From positions 94,123-158,122 of the forward strand of contig JBGVRX010000029.1 in NCBI GenBank assembly GCA_045128835.1: a DNA stretch of 64,000 bases, written 5' to 3'. The stretch comes from CALVUJ01 sp045128835 (GTDB taxonomy: Bacteria; Bacillota_I; Bacilli_A; RFN20; DUOF01). Positions within the stretch are counted from its first letter, which is position 1. Each line of letters opens with the position of its first letter. The notes beneath the pieces were generated by a model, which saw only the letters and a list, made by a program, of their open reading frames with translations, was not told the DNA's origin and did no database searches. Both the position numbers and the translations under genes were made by a program. Of the stretch, positions 60,301 through 64,000 are shown in pieces.

Positions 60301-63300
60301 GATTATGCTCTACAAAATAATAGAAAGTTGTTGTGTCATTACTTTCTGGTCCATCTTGAGTTATATACTCATATTCTGATCCTGTGGCTAATTCTGCACT
60401 TATCTTTATATCACTTGAATTTGTACTTCCTATTGTTATATCTGAAGCACTTATTACGCCATATTTATTATAAACGGTTGCTACCTCTATTGTGTTAGCC
60501 CCTTTTGCTAAACCACTTATTGTTAATTCTCCACTTGTAACTTTACATGTGACTGATCCTTTCAAGAAATTACATCCACTTATTTTTGTTCCTGAAGCAT
60601 CATAGTAGTAGTCACCCTTTAATGTTGGTGTTATTTCTGCTACTCCATCTTTTGCATAATGACTTCCTGAGAAAATATTTTCAGAATTATTATCTATTTC
60701 AAATGTTATTCCTGTACTATTATTTGCACTACTTGTTAAACTTGATGCTACTGTACTTGTGATTAAACCATCTTGTATTGTTAATGTTCCACTTGATACT
60801 CCGCTACCTAACACTCCACACACGATATATTGAGTAACATTCATGTATCCTCCACTCTCTGAAGAATTTGTTATTACTGCTCCTGCAGTATATGAAAGTG
60901 CTGTGTCTCCTATTTTTATCAAGCCACTATTAATAGTATATTTTCCTTCATATGATCCTCCTGCACCTACATATACTGAGAATGTCATTACAAATCTTAC
61001 ATACAAATCTTTACTTGCATATACCGTACTTCCTCCACCTATGTTAAATAATGGAGAGAAACTACTATTTGTTGATAATTGTACAGTTATTCCTGATGTT
61101 CCTAAATCTGCATCATTTGATCCTATTGATGGTAAATCTTGCGTTCCTCCCGCAAATACATTTCCACCTTTATCTACAAGCTTATTTGATGTCTTTGATG
61201 AATAACTTGTCATGTCTAATCCCACAATTGAGAATCCATTTGTCATTATTTCATCTGTTACTCTTATTGAATATTGTAATGTCGTTCCTGAAACCAACTC
61301 AGAACTGAATGTTGCGTTTTTAGCATCATCTCCAACTTTATATTGTAATGTTGGATATTCTGTTTTAACTGATCCTGCTTCTAGTATGTATCCATCTTCT
61401 ATTGTTACATTTATATATACTGTTTCTCCTGTTACATACGCCGTCTTGCTTGGATCAGCTAATTCTATCTTTGGCACTTCTTGTACACTATCTATATATA
61501 CTGTACACAATATTGTATCTGCTGTTATTGTATTACCAGCTTTATCCTTAAATCCATTCGTATTAGCTCTAAGTTTAACATCCATTTTGTCATTCTCATT
61601 TTCTGATGAGCAATTCCAAAAATATAACGTTCCTGTCATGCCAGCAAATTCTATTTTACCTGAACATGACGCTTTTCCACTTGTTGAACTAAAACTTACA
61701 TAATCCGCTATATTAGATGATGAAACTTCATTAACCACTAAATTAGCATCATTTAATGTGAATGTTACCATTCCTTCTAATGTTTGCCCCATTACTTTTG
61801 TTCCACCAAGTTCTCCGGCATGAGTAGCATTAGAATCCCCATATTTATAAACTTTTAAATCATTTCCTTTTGTTACTGTTATTTCTTGAGTATCCAAAAC
61901 ACATTCTGGAGCATTTGAATATGTTTCAGACACATTGCCAGAACCATCAATTACTTGGGCATACAATATATAATTACCATCAGCAAAAGATGATGGCATA
62001 GTTACCGTTATTCCGTTAACAGGATCTAATACTTGATTAGTTTGTTGCCCTAATCTTTGTGATGAATTACCATCTTTCCCCCAATAATATGTTACTTTTT
62101 GCTCTCCATCATCTGTATCATCTGATTTTAATATTATAACATGACTACTTGCATTATTGGCATAACAAACATTAGCAGTACAATCTTTATGTTCCATTGT
62201 AAAATTAGCAGCAGTTTGGTCTAAATTAATTTGATTAGTACTAACAACTCTATTATCATTCCCTGCATTATCTACTGCTTTTACTATTATGTAATATTTT
62301 CCATCTTCTAAAGCATGATCATCTGTTTTAATCGTAGATCCTAAATCTCTCCATCCATCTACGCAATCATCATCACTCTCACTTGTACTTATACAATACT
62401 GTTTTGTTTTCACATTAGAAAGAGTATCCACTACCGAAACACTAATATTATAAGAAGACCCTTTATTTGCAAAGTTATTAATTGTTATAGATGGTGCTGT
62501 TTTATCATATTTAAATGAGTTTGATTTTTTTATAGTTGTAGTAGAACTTCCATTACCAGCCTTATCAACCACATACGCCCATAAATACAAATCACTACCT
62601 TCAATAGTTGGAGTAGTAGAAAACGATGTTGAACTAGTGCTCTTATAATCACTACTACTACAAGAACTTTTTGTCCAACAGTAATAGACTTTATCTACGC
62701 CAGCAGCTCCTGTATCAGATGCTGTTATTTTAACAGATGTACTATTAGACCACTCTGAACTTCCATTAGGATTAAAATCTCCCAATGCTGGGGCGGCATT
62801 GTCTAAGTTAAAAGATTTATTTGTACATTTGGCATTACCATAATTATCCATAGCACAGCCATACAAATACCATTTCCCATTTTCTCCAGACAAGCCCGTT
62901 GAACTTCCTTCAGCAGTTGGTCTATCTACTCCATCTTCACAACCAGTTCTAGTTATCGTATAATTGCCCCAATTATAGTTGTATGATGAACACCAAACTG
63001 GTGCCCAAACATATGATGTAAATTTAACACCATTTGCTGCAGTTGCACTAATCGTAGCATTATGCGATTGCTTTATAGAACCTGAAGTACTTGAGTCAAT
63101 AGTAACAACAGGTTCGGTAAAGAAATTGGTGTCCAAATAGTCAAATCCCCACCTTTTAGGCGTTCCTCCATACCATTTAATTCCAATCCTAAAACCACTA
63201 GTTACCCATTTCGAATTTGACTCAACAAGATTATTAAATGTGTCAGATAGAGCAAATTTATCCTCGTTTAACCACATGCCACCACATCTATACCCGATTT

Positions 63301-63622
63301 TTGTGGAGCCTCTATGAAAAATCAAATCTCCCGTACCGCAGGCTATATCCCCAACTGTAAGTATTGTTTTACAATTACTCTCAGTTCCATAGTCACAAAC
63401 AACTGCTGAAATATCATCTACTCCCATGCCACCTTCTGGTGGTCCAAAACTAAATTCAATTTGATTAGCAGTTTCATTAACATAAATATCGTATGCCCTA
63501 ACATCCTCATGAGCTCCCACTACTCCCACGAACATAAAAGCAAATATCAAAACAAGATATTTAAATAAACTAAACACCTTTCTACCATTATTTTTCTTAT
63601 TTAATAAAACTGAGTTACTCAT
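42374..63622 (-). CDS. Giant surface protein 2: 7082-residue Ig-like repeat protein with C-terminal membrane anchor
   Basis: An unbroken 21.2-kb frame, one third of the window. I use the ATG at 63622, nine bases after AAGGAGAG. The signal peptide core is YLVLIFAFMFVGVVGA with a likely cut after DVRA. The body is a chain of Ig-like beta-sandwich domains with VDxxAP linkers and about forty D-x-x-GN motifs (VDKAGN, KDLAGN, DALGN and so on). An N-terminal part (about 50-160) lacks the repeat pattern. An MBG/YDG-like module (YYDGDKSVAV and preceding TTTYTISGISVSEGD) lies near residues 2210-2400. A four-domain block is duplicated in the middle. It ends with helix WVFFVLGGAGAIGGVFLIM and KLRKRVRAA; no LPXTG. 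Probably a very long cell-surface fibre or adhesin (inference). Mass would be near 0.8 MDa. Confidence 0.9.
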   Translation of the reverse strand: MSNSVLLNKKNNGRKVFSLFKYLVLIFAFMFVGVVGAHEDVRAYDIYVNETANQIEFSFGPPEGGMGVDDISAVVCDYGTESNCKTILTVGDIACGTGDLIFHRGSTKIGYRCGGMWLNEDKFALSDTFNNLVESNSKWVTSGFRIGIKWYGGTPKRWGFDYLDTNFFTEPVVTIDSSTSGSIKQSHNATISATAANGVKFTSYVWAPVWCSSYNYNWGNYTITRTGCEDGVDRPTAEGSSTGLSGENGKWYLYGCAMDNYGNAKCTNKSFNLDNAAPALGDFNPNGSSEWSNSTSVKITASDTGAAGVDKVYYCWTKSSCSSSDYKSTSSTSFSTTPTIEGSDLYLWAYVVDKAGNGSSTTTIKKSNSFKYDKTAPSITINNFANKGSSYNISVSVVDTLSNVKTKQYCISTSESDDDCVDGWRDLGSTIKTDDHALEDGKYYIIVKAVDNAGNDNRVVSTNQINLDQTAANFTMEHKDCTANVCYANNASSHVIILKSDDTDDGEQKVTYYWGKDGNSSQRLGQQTNQVLDPVNGITVTMPSSFADGNYILYAQVIDGSGNVSETYSNAPECVLDTQEITVTKGNDLKVYKYGDSNATHAGELGGTKVMGQTLEGMVTFTLNDANLVVNEVSSSNIADYVSFSSTSGKASCSGKIEFAGMTGTLYFWNCSSENENDKMDVKLRANTNGFKDKAGNTITADTILCTVYIDSVQEVPKIELADPSKTAYVTGETVYINVTIEDGYILEAGSVKTEYPTLQYKVGDDAKNATFSSELVSGTTLQYSIRVTDEIMTNGFSIVGLDMTSYSSKTSNKLVDKGGNVFAGGTQDLPSIGSNDADLGTSGITVQLSTNSSFSPLFNIGGGSTVYASKDLYVRFVMTFSVYVGAGGSYEGKYTINSGLIKIGDTALSYTAGAVITNSSESGGYMNVTQYIVCGVLGSGVSSGTLTIQDGLITSTVASSLTSSANNSTGITFEIDNNSENIFSGSHYAKDGVAEITPTLKGDYYYDASGTKISGCNFLKGSVTCKVTSGELTISGLAKGANTIEVATVYNKYGVISASDITIGSTNSSDIKISAELATGSEYEYITQDGPESNDTTTFYYFVEHNPKQNITMTVDAGLKYRLTVTFAEGVEDEITSVTQTYDSQSDESTSSSPTIYPLGGVTYSVINNSARKLIEYKIIFRSKIEKNVQVNVIKYDSSLLTLEVDPYGVSGCNTASTESGTATCTLSGIYGKNVGFKLIAKDGNADAVYASSVLEDFDDEKLQSKLSNLTGIKVTSDVDGVVKGTVEFSAYLNSLSFINRPSIVDTIEYGGSFKSITGVAIVDVGDVRREIEVTYINSAPSYIPLVDNDVDGDQFTFSCQSNNYCFIDVSEDPHKEKGLPGTEMRPAYFVSITNNDKDSSAYKITNADDHIITQFSPFTFVYTSDNEAPKINSIRGPLDSTSCENSIPSLIIHDSMCFIIEIEDDADGGIVLDKELITVGQEFKVTEFKLIEDQRELVDEANGIYKHKIRLIVKYYQDTEAAMHTLTDERIVITAKAITDLFRASLNVASDKVFDITLIPNGLNLREAVILGKGVDGYYNDYSVQITFNKAIATFSAFEVYAKANGEDYPFTCGQSGSSLICEKPSTLTAEGTHEIYVKGEITDNENVSLSFSDRKVTSLIYDTTGPSIVLDSNKTTGGEFDTEHGFEIGVVASDTGVGIDLNSVIQGIPTVKAGENVCTGVKIRYENGIHIISVGKCPGEGEISVEFSSWVKDKLGNTFAGSKISGTGVTVGSGEMDLVGDPAYTAGALKANETREIRFTFTEEIVTLNCLAIEIITGNATITGCKKDLEDSKILVLTIQAKYGGVGTISLVIGSGAVAYENDTKTVVYKFAGRKFSLDLEILSGNYNIGFDGITQTGCNGYYCGVGSTLTFNFTANRDIISTGTTNNMTLTIGGVTKSPITAVISGNSIRFTYTVVDGDNGQMSLSNILLGAKDLAGNAGSLGSQDNYALSVEMMKYQIITSAAAFDGETIARTVFVGSSFATFKETIEKTYNLSAYFSHEFEWNDEATLVNGDLFAELGEFVITMTATDAAGNDSVLTINLTIDFGGEIKVTLKDKSHIFDTKGYSYDGESEIIVELPSLVANMDKSFMSNVFLNKIKSQFNSSNVGIEDVTGNNGKNVGEYVIKTTLESITLKAEDKAVLVGTFALETVNGVYTVKKQGLAINIDNCKVPVRELVYTGDPNIDTNYRFKCGKVELIGASVTVANTNVGTTTYTISGISVSEGDSTNYEVSGSGILTGTAIISPKQIDLTNHVFEEINKYYDGDKSVAVSKGTFASLNDTRGQSITISWTSGEYDIGDSWASGEVVVKLYGAQVISTTNYTIKPVAGKEYVLAKGTLLKDGSFGYTVGYYKGSSKANVVNYVEGIYSNESVTFKVTNYYGNVVSSYKGADPSELFEHKWRVCTQQIDLESPAWAMCTLVEDEANEYTMSQTGWLYLEVKDPSGNVIVKEMRLDYNNTGIILNSIYLSDYEEADITKEMPKSKTANVYRLDEVIVVVLGFDRNIKTASETLVLEGTFGSYTFRLLEIQNNLVAYAYQVASKDESDVDVVIKVSALEALNNKMLDYYGNTYKYDSASNSKIDFDEDEDGTYSIEIDREPADIEGIYFNIEGVTDIVGNTYYVDTKKAANKTLTVTFVFSVGGIKVYPTIVTINTDISLNCVVGGENNEKLICSKLLYTSDISDKDGKLTITKFNEKKMAFENRTIELLVSEMSSYVKESIYVDNEVFKYRLSTTETKIRDSAVIKYECSKDRKTADCLLSANDLDVKLGNVDVAKSNIEVDDDTITITGLSTMNIAEGELVVKLGTSKKDFVGNTATSNTIVLSADNSALGVSTIQSIGCQDCGLNGILKVVITFNKPVAEVDGVEINTNDADIKLSYLLVEGNQVQFVYSVTKTNIEKTIQLVSFSSNKIMDALGNVLDASELDLTDDSVSGNMRIDTKAPELDSITSEAVGCTNSVCTTSGRVNVKLHFNEEVEEYDNLRIETNFGIFEHLMSAIVKSQVVVITVEVDDSIEDKLNSFIVTKITGNFYDKADNKLLVSGDGEVHKNTNITLDSAIPRVESVVIADAIASNEVSGVKYYKSGDVFTVTVTFTDPIANVNELLNNVRLEMYFDKAAGGTWSKAVANSNKSIVFTYTVSPSDNGQLGSNMKLIANGLKDAAGNVLDTVLPEYDRNVIVDNIDLEIKLSNAGENDKGSSTAVIRYECNKAYVNCALTTSMFVVEKNSGGTSTALNVTVVLGTDGDGFKTATITGLTGITATDIVIVKIAANSIFDYTGRGNKASSVNVEKDTSAMEILYSYGIEVKANSTSDCASGICKVGDKFKIVIPFNKTIKEYSNGIYLSMTVGGVAREAKFSSQRTNFLEFEYTVQSGDNGEIRIVSINGSGDYLVKDNLGNENAEKPIFIRDGYQVIDDYVVDTRAPQLLEENYITSVARDCDVNGYCTTGNKVRVSLYFDEEIHKYKNLVIVTNFGTFDGTGTTQVIESDIVNIDIVISAKNVSFDKFVVTKVVGEFYDKYDNVANVEKESYKDALDHEINVHENENIKLDTEVPTITSVVVSGCNEVDGVSYCKGGDEIIVEVTFNEALENTEASKNRPKLSIMFDNVGRGDITSTVSADKRVITYTYVVSASDAGELSSLELTGGYLTDVVGNAARVEIDEESLNAVKVVADNVKAKVNKVVLKKDNKEIKANVFVKASDVLVINVVFEEPVSGVPTLYVKDAEGNVLYEINGIVEDDASITYEYVVGAEAGVVSLVLEGEVFDRALNEAELPYEYKTYSINVVKGGNELVFVREKEVVATADISVNRILIYTIEQNNELTFDDTYNKIKDQFKLLCRISGETDFLEVCKSNGYTITEIPLTVAVEKGEGVYNVYWNTNSLHTSYDLYLIELKLVFNGSGLKDLAGNDISVTVDEEGNDVVVYDNIKRSLKTFEFTTESSVGARYYVREGSTINVSLEFNAPLANGLGENDRYPLIVRLNKAITVELETDDGVTYTGSYVYDGVTPLCANEGKECILSAAVMSRDAASGRTIATVKGSNNVVYTIEEETNSNLYVDNIAPVVTISHNHANNIVGNNIIAKFECVDNAGSKYASGCDKITVTVNGEEYTADGNGQYNIDISSIESEKVTVSFTGTDKLGNSRSDTYEFTVDHNAPTMKINDENISAPIASGGNYVVVEVTDHQSNLAKNAEIQYRWVKVGEAEGEWKFATLVNGKVNIAVPLDDGVYTLSVTGATDSLGNVNTEVVTSKEITIDNTAPEIGEFVLEAAKCLTDEETGIIYCGKYDTEYSIIRVTVTFDDTSVLEVTKVESLYFETIQQTLSGNVLSFGLRVKSDVVTNKENMEVLISVRDALGFNKDHTVALENVKIDVEDNVRVNFELDNEVGKKGTKISVLDIIDESGYAPVNKVTCELSDGSSCYIGTIMNKEFNENVTLTIRYQDMVGNGSSQEFEIEIDNEEARAKYEVVDNSMVAEADRNDVIRVFNKSVTIKLSEFSEKAKYRISFCDETYLNCELKHEASEYGQEEVNKVIDMVNDYEYVLIEIEDQGLNVVTYEFALKYVEPVVERGEDVWAQSHILTVAGHEDYSKITYKVSKGLQAGAPVLMSNGVAVIDGKNAGYNGEYTVTVVAYISNNHYKELEAFTLKFDNEINLNNFTVNYFDKTGQAYNENWTNGNVMIEISEIEEDESTELSGLKRVVVGDKECAIGEDKVVCTIEEYNKYTITIEDNAGNIVKIRDKEIKIDKEGFEIDISTLESKFAKRHDVVFNFIGVAGAPFVKSLWLLVPQNGEIDISEVDASTFNNFYLQYMYDLPKGQGDNPNKLAMTVGNDELNGLYHLFVYTIDEAGNEELLRSLLMFDNAGPEIDVEISEDYAKYEIDANGDLYDVTNARKVANFVDEHVDRDEASNIVVTYTFMKDGKAVLMDELQGEYVLVIEAKDSLGNTSRKEANVKVDNIGPNVVLENNGTNSNPVFTVTDINGVDWESIQYCISLSYKICDEFDINDDFTYNTETNRLTIELNNTNLIGNIGIRVRILDNLTNVSDEVFNLYYDSIAPVIEVTGVRKNDGTSMRIDNTNDLYTTIVDFTNRYIYIDIEIDDYSFDGNTRGVLKVCFGNHMIENIKAFDACGSVEISKSLSKDEESGKYKVSYLVRENGYLNIYVEDRVGNHTIKRVHVSNISDAAPDFSLSVDNSPSQTKVVDIVIKGDLEDITSVEYKVLPFDTKYTSVSKIYEEAENAIAVSKDKLNIENAENNLYVVKVTNKWGNSSYRAIRVNSLDKSAPTYNEGKDFELSINGGKLLKEEYDNGTLKGYEVVTQIAASGNKFVYNAGDIKLVFPGSAVYEEILNGYELGQKVFIEICYNGTCAPLVDVSVDTNGNSVGSAKSLNELFGLEEFVGTITYQIKDEAGNLGELRSFYIERNAAVESTISTTVNNKAGWLNAYNVTYTSVTNGLLIDKVEYYFVDTEGNTYCVNELEAGVEENIACVNLDGLYTLKYRITDKLGYVEENIVSIEGSQLNNIPLDTIAPLNTDKEVATFGLHKENSNYYIRYNIVKEGIEENASMQILYSDETLYCVVVDAHKVSSGDCDLVDINKFDGTKLHFKTKIVDKAGNVSVTTQEYELEYNESRSVTVGNAKYDGTTKTITIDIIVNNPTEKVNRFVVSVENGTNNWVESSDLATSITGANNRYKLQITPANFATLFSGGFINKKIQIKVFDNYAVDEGLELGQMGQPAVVDVNFDTNDPDITINVANQIIKTDAQENTFTYLVNNKESAKIAKVQYIIQRTSNVAALATITKDNFTTEYLDCKYCAASGVVSENSITMVSDSTLETGTYRLIVYVEDVYGNKQIASKTLNIDNTKPVFKIVNTNNIDNYVQKGEHKVYKETIKVYALDNVSKFYNSDVKSFVVINVKTTVETPINLEQEFITMGGRNSNFADGEYMLRVEDVAGNVRVQKIIVDTENDGFGLVSSDDVDTADRVFNLDGLDKLSVVLYEEMSYMRFEFMVGSSRKIWFEVDENGCRFTLDNNQTRSCAGTWDDVIKFGLNDSIRIKDVLDLAEGYTLNTNINKLYIRADNVSGIKAERDIALDFSVPTIVVNRSIKGKMLEVLGEIVNEEAGIKIACKDIAGKVVYDCRKYDTKVETRTGQEYAPAIKEIITAYIKSVDSKSYSAVVNDSDRLIINYYNINDPENKKTIYTSENDWEYFTYILKEVGEYVVEYTYKDAAGNEAKPAYLVINVVDNEGPTVVNENNIKNSNNLYINDAKGSEYTVLSVKATDAYGFDAAGTIKEKKFYDFDLMMLKEDGTKVKVEFVLEGNAYVGRVDGIKYVVKATDMSGNVRYTFIKQAQYELVYNVYDYVGNAPKSIFKTTIDVFDKHAPNVIDSNSIVITENIYLTIDGELYTIIDEGNEVKLVDSLGAVIEVNNNIFEIEGERFELDRDAAKVYRVLNIDSSKVCFRGGEACAIGLEEITSYDVEDEENKIVDISEITYSRLGTTYTAAKANVDYVIVPVEEDAGLVKFRVKNISFALVGYYRVTFYSVDSSNNRSEVTYTIKVEDTEAPIFMKEGVEVGENFVKEQEYDEEFATEIRGAKYPGATEEEKVAKYIEAWVKANITLQHNYVKDANIEYTIEEIRLLAELSGQEYLKYSVILRAEDSSNNVSRLEFVYKIMDTKVPENGEVEISFDGMTVTETAGSMEYDTNAESIYFRLSGASDITNNVKYEYQVWIDGIEPKLWNNYNGGFELGYTSFVGEVRTVQIVYRAKDKVGNTSAVSSSSLMRVDTKAPVMIVETLDETENVEVADGEIYQGSGRIRITFRDDKGRMDVLGYRNNKKIRDTSFTSDDTVELSGFGHYKFIVKDPAGNEVVREFIIMPADNTFSVIDNTLLNDAMNAAEESKQFDMVILQKISQDGNSFYFEDMSLIGDKDNVFLMGVVPDREGSIFSIYASGAIGGSVFKQYTDYFPLNISSNVKNTNKEYTLADYVINYKGEKYILIGIEKDGYDGPTLDQQKENATKGGADFTWVFFVLGGAGAIGGVFLIMKLRKRVRAA
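52460..55285 (-). repeat. Duplicated four-domain block inside giant surface protein 2
   Basis: Two consecutive blocks of about 1.4 kb (about 55285-53905 and 53900-52460) have the same domain order and matching signatures: AVIKYEC / AVIRYEC; a Cys-containing VITFNKPV / IPFNKTI domain; CTTSGRVNVKLHFNEE / CTTGNKVRVSLYFDEE with TNFGIF / TNFGTF and NFYDKADN / EFYDKYDN; and VKYYKSGDVFTVTVTF / VSYCKGGDEIIVEVTF. Identity is clear at protein level but diverged, so this is an old tandem duplication. Boundaries are approximate. Confidence 0.7.
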
Positions 63623-63658
63623 ATGGACACACTCTCCTTTATACAACTATACAATTTT

Positions 63659-63687
63659 ATTATAGTACTAACCCTTTGTCTAAACAA
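63659..63687 (-). promoter_or_regulatory. Promoter of giant surface protein 2
   Basis: Perfect -10 TATAAT (63659-63664), 17-base spacer, -35 TTGTTT (63682-63687). The -35 overlaps one of two TTTAGACAAA boxes. Confidence 0.68.
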
Positions 63688-63712
63688 TGAATGCTGGAGT
63701 TTTTTGTCTAAA
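63675..63712 (-). promoter_or_regulatory. Paired TTTAGACAAA direct repeats (candidate operator)
   Basis: Identical ten-base boxes TTTAGACAAA read on the minus strand at 63675-63684 and 63703-63712, starts 28 bases apart (slightly under three helical turns). The promoter-proximal box covers the -35/spacer junction. The arrangement suggests a protein binding site on one face of the DNA; the regulator is unknown. Confidence 0.45.
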
Positions 63713-63734
63713 TTTGTTTAAAATCAAGATATAG

Positions 63735-63769
63735 AAAAAGCACTAGAATTTATTTTTTCTAGTGCTTTT
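63735..63769 (-). terminator. Terminator of the partial third surface protein gene
   Basis: Near-perfect 13-bp stem AAAAGCACTAGAA/TTCTAGTGCTTTT with an A-rich loop and T-run, directly after the stop codon at 63773. Confidence 0.92.
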
Positions 63770-63772
63770 GGT

Positions 63773-64000
63773 CTAATTTAAAGACAATTTTCTCCTTTTG
63801 ATAAAGTGATAAGTTCCTAGTCCCAATAAAGGTAATACAAATGTCGCTACAATCACTATAGTTATAATAGTTTTTGTATTATCTCCTTTAACTACTACAT
63901 CTCTATATACAATGGTTTCATTTCCATTACTATCTACTACTTTATATCCTAGTTTATAAGTTCCTACTTTATTTGTATCTACTTCTTCACTTATTCTCTC
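63773..64000 (-). CDS. C-terminus of a third Ig-like, membrane-anchored surface protein (5' part outside window)
   Basis: The last 75 residues of a protein whose start lies beyond the right edge. The visible part begins with the end of an Ig-like domain of the HYR/DUF5011 type (VDTNKVGTYKLGYKVVDSNG, then ETIVYRDVVVKGD), followed by a membrane helix (IITIVIVATFVLPLLGLG) and a short basic tail, FIKRRKLSLN. It has the same overall anchor design as the two giants but not their RKRVRAA ending. Its size is unknown. A strong terminator follows, so it is transcribed separately from giant surface protein 2. Confidence 0.82.
   Translation of the reverse strand, partial: ERISEEVDTNKVGTYKLGYKVVDSNGNETIVYRDVVVKGDNTKTIITIVIVATFVLPLLGLGTYHFIKRRKLSLN

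Noticed and set aside
42676..61703. Many open frames of 60-212 residues on the plus strand opposite the giant genes
   Set aside because: They are rich in Leu/Ser/Tyr with no domain pattern, lack ribosome binding sites, and mirror the repetitive codon use of the minus-strand genes. I consider them antisense shadows.
29963..63622. LPXTG or other sortase signals in the giant proteins
   Set aside because: No LPXTG-like motif precedes either C-terminal helix, and no sortase gene is present in the window.
1..64000. Use of the Mycoplasma genetic code (TGA = Trp)
   Set aside because: TGA serves as stop for rimI and the C39-like gene, and Trp residues in conserved motifs are encoded by TGG.

Overview
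The window is a stretch of chromosome from an AT-rich, low-GC Gram-positive bacterium (Bacillota / Mycoplasmatota-like). The first part keeps the classic Firmicutes order sigH position - rpmG - secE - nusG - rplK - rplA - rplJ - rplL - rsmC - rpoB - rpoC. TGA is a normal stop (for example rimI and the C39-like gene) and Trp is TGG, so this is code 11, not the Mycoplasma code. Energy genes (a three-subunit [FeFe] hydrogenase and phosphotransacetylase) indicate an anaerobic fermenter. My best guess is an uncultured gut Bacilli lineage near the Mollicutes. That placement is inference; no rRNA is present.

Layout. (1) 1-15039, all on the minus strand: rpoC (3' end off the window), rpoB, tmk, an RsmC-like methyltransferase, a triple zinc-ribbon membrane protein, rplL, rplJ with an L10 leader, rplA, rplK, a small lipoprotein, nusG, secE, rpmG, a sigma-70-family factor, rlmB and an MgtC-family membrane protein. 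(2) 15213-19298, the only plus-strand genes: hydC-hydB-hydA, an NAD-linked, probably electron-bifurcating hydrogenase. (3) 19315-29880, minus strand: C39-like cysteine peptidase, pta, a 1327-residue membrane protein with a CvpA-like N-terminus and helical repeats, an M29 aminopeptidase, topoisomerase III (topB), and two unrecognised genes. (4) 29963-64000, minus strand: a 3035-residue surface protein; the tRNA t6A cluster (tsaD, rimI, tsaB, tsaE) with a DUF402/Ntdp phosphatase; a 7082-residue surface protein; and the C-terminus of a third anchored Ig-like protein running off the right edge.

The most striking content is the surface-protein locus. The two complete giants take up nearly half of the window. 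Both have a signal peptide, dozens of Ig-like beta-sandwich repeats, one C-terminal membrane helix, no LPXTG motif, and the same final seven residues, RKRVRAA. Other points of interest are a natural Asn at the RpoB position equivalent to E. coli His526 (a known basis of intrinsic rifampicin resistance in Mollicutes), the CvpA-like protein with about 1000 extra residues, paired TTTAGACAAA boxes at the promoter of the largest gene, and several accessory genes inserted into the ribosomal/RNA polymerase cluster.

No stretch over 300 bases lacks a gene. I saw no tRNA, rRNA, insertion sequence, prophage or CRISPR array. Promoters and terminators were called by eye from -35/-10 hexamers and hairpin plus T-run patterns.
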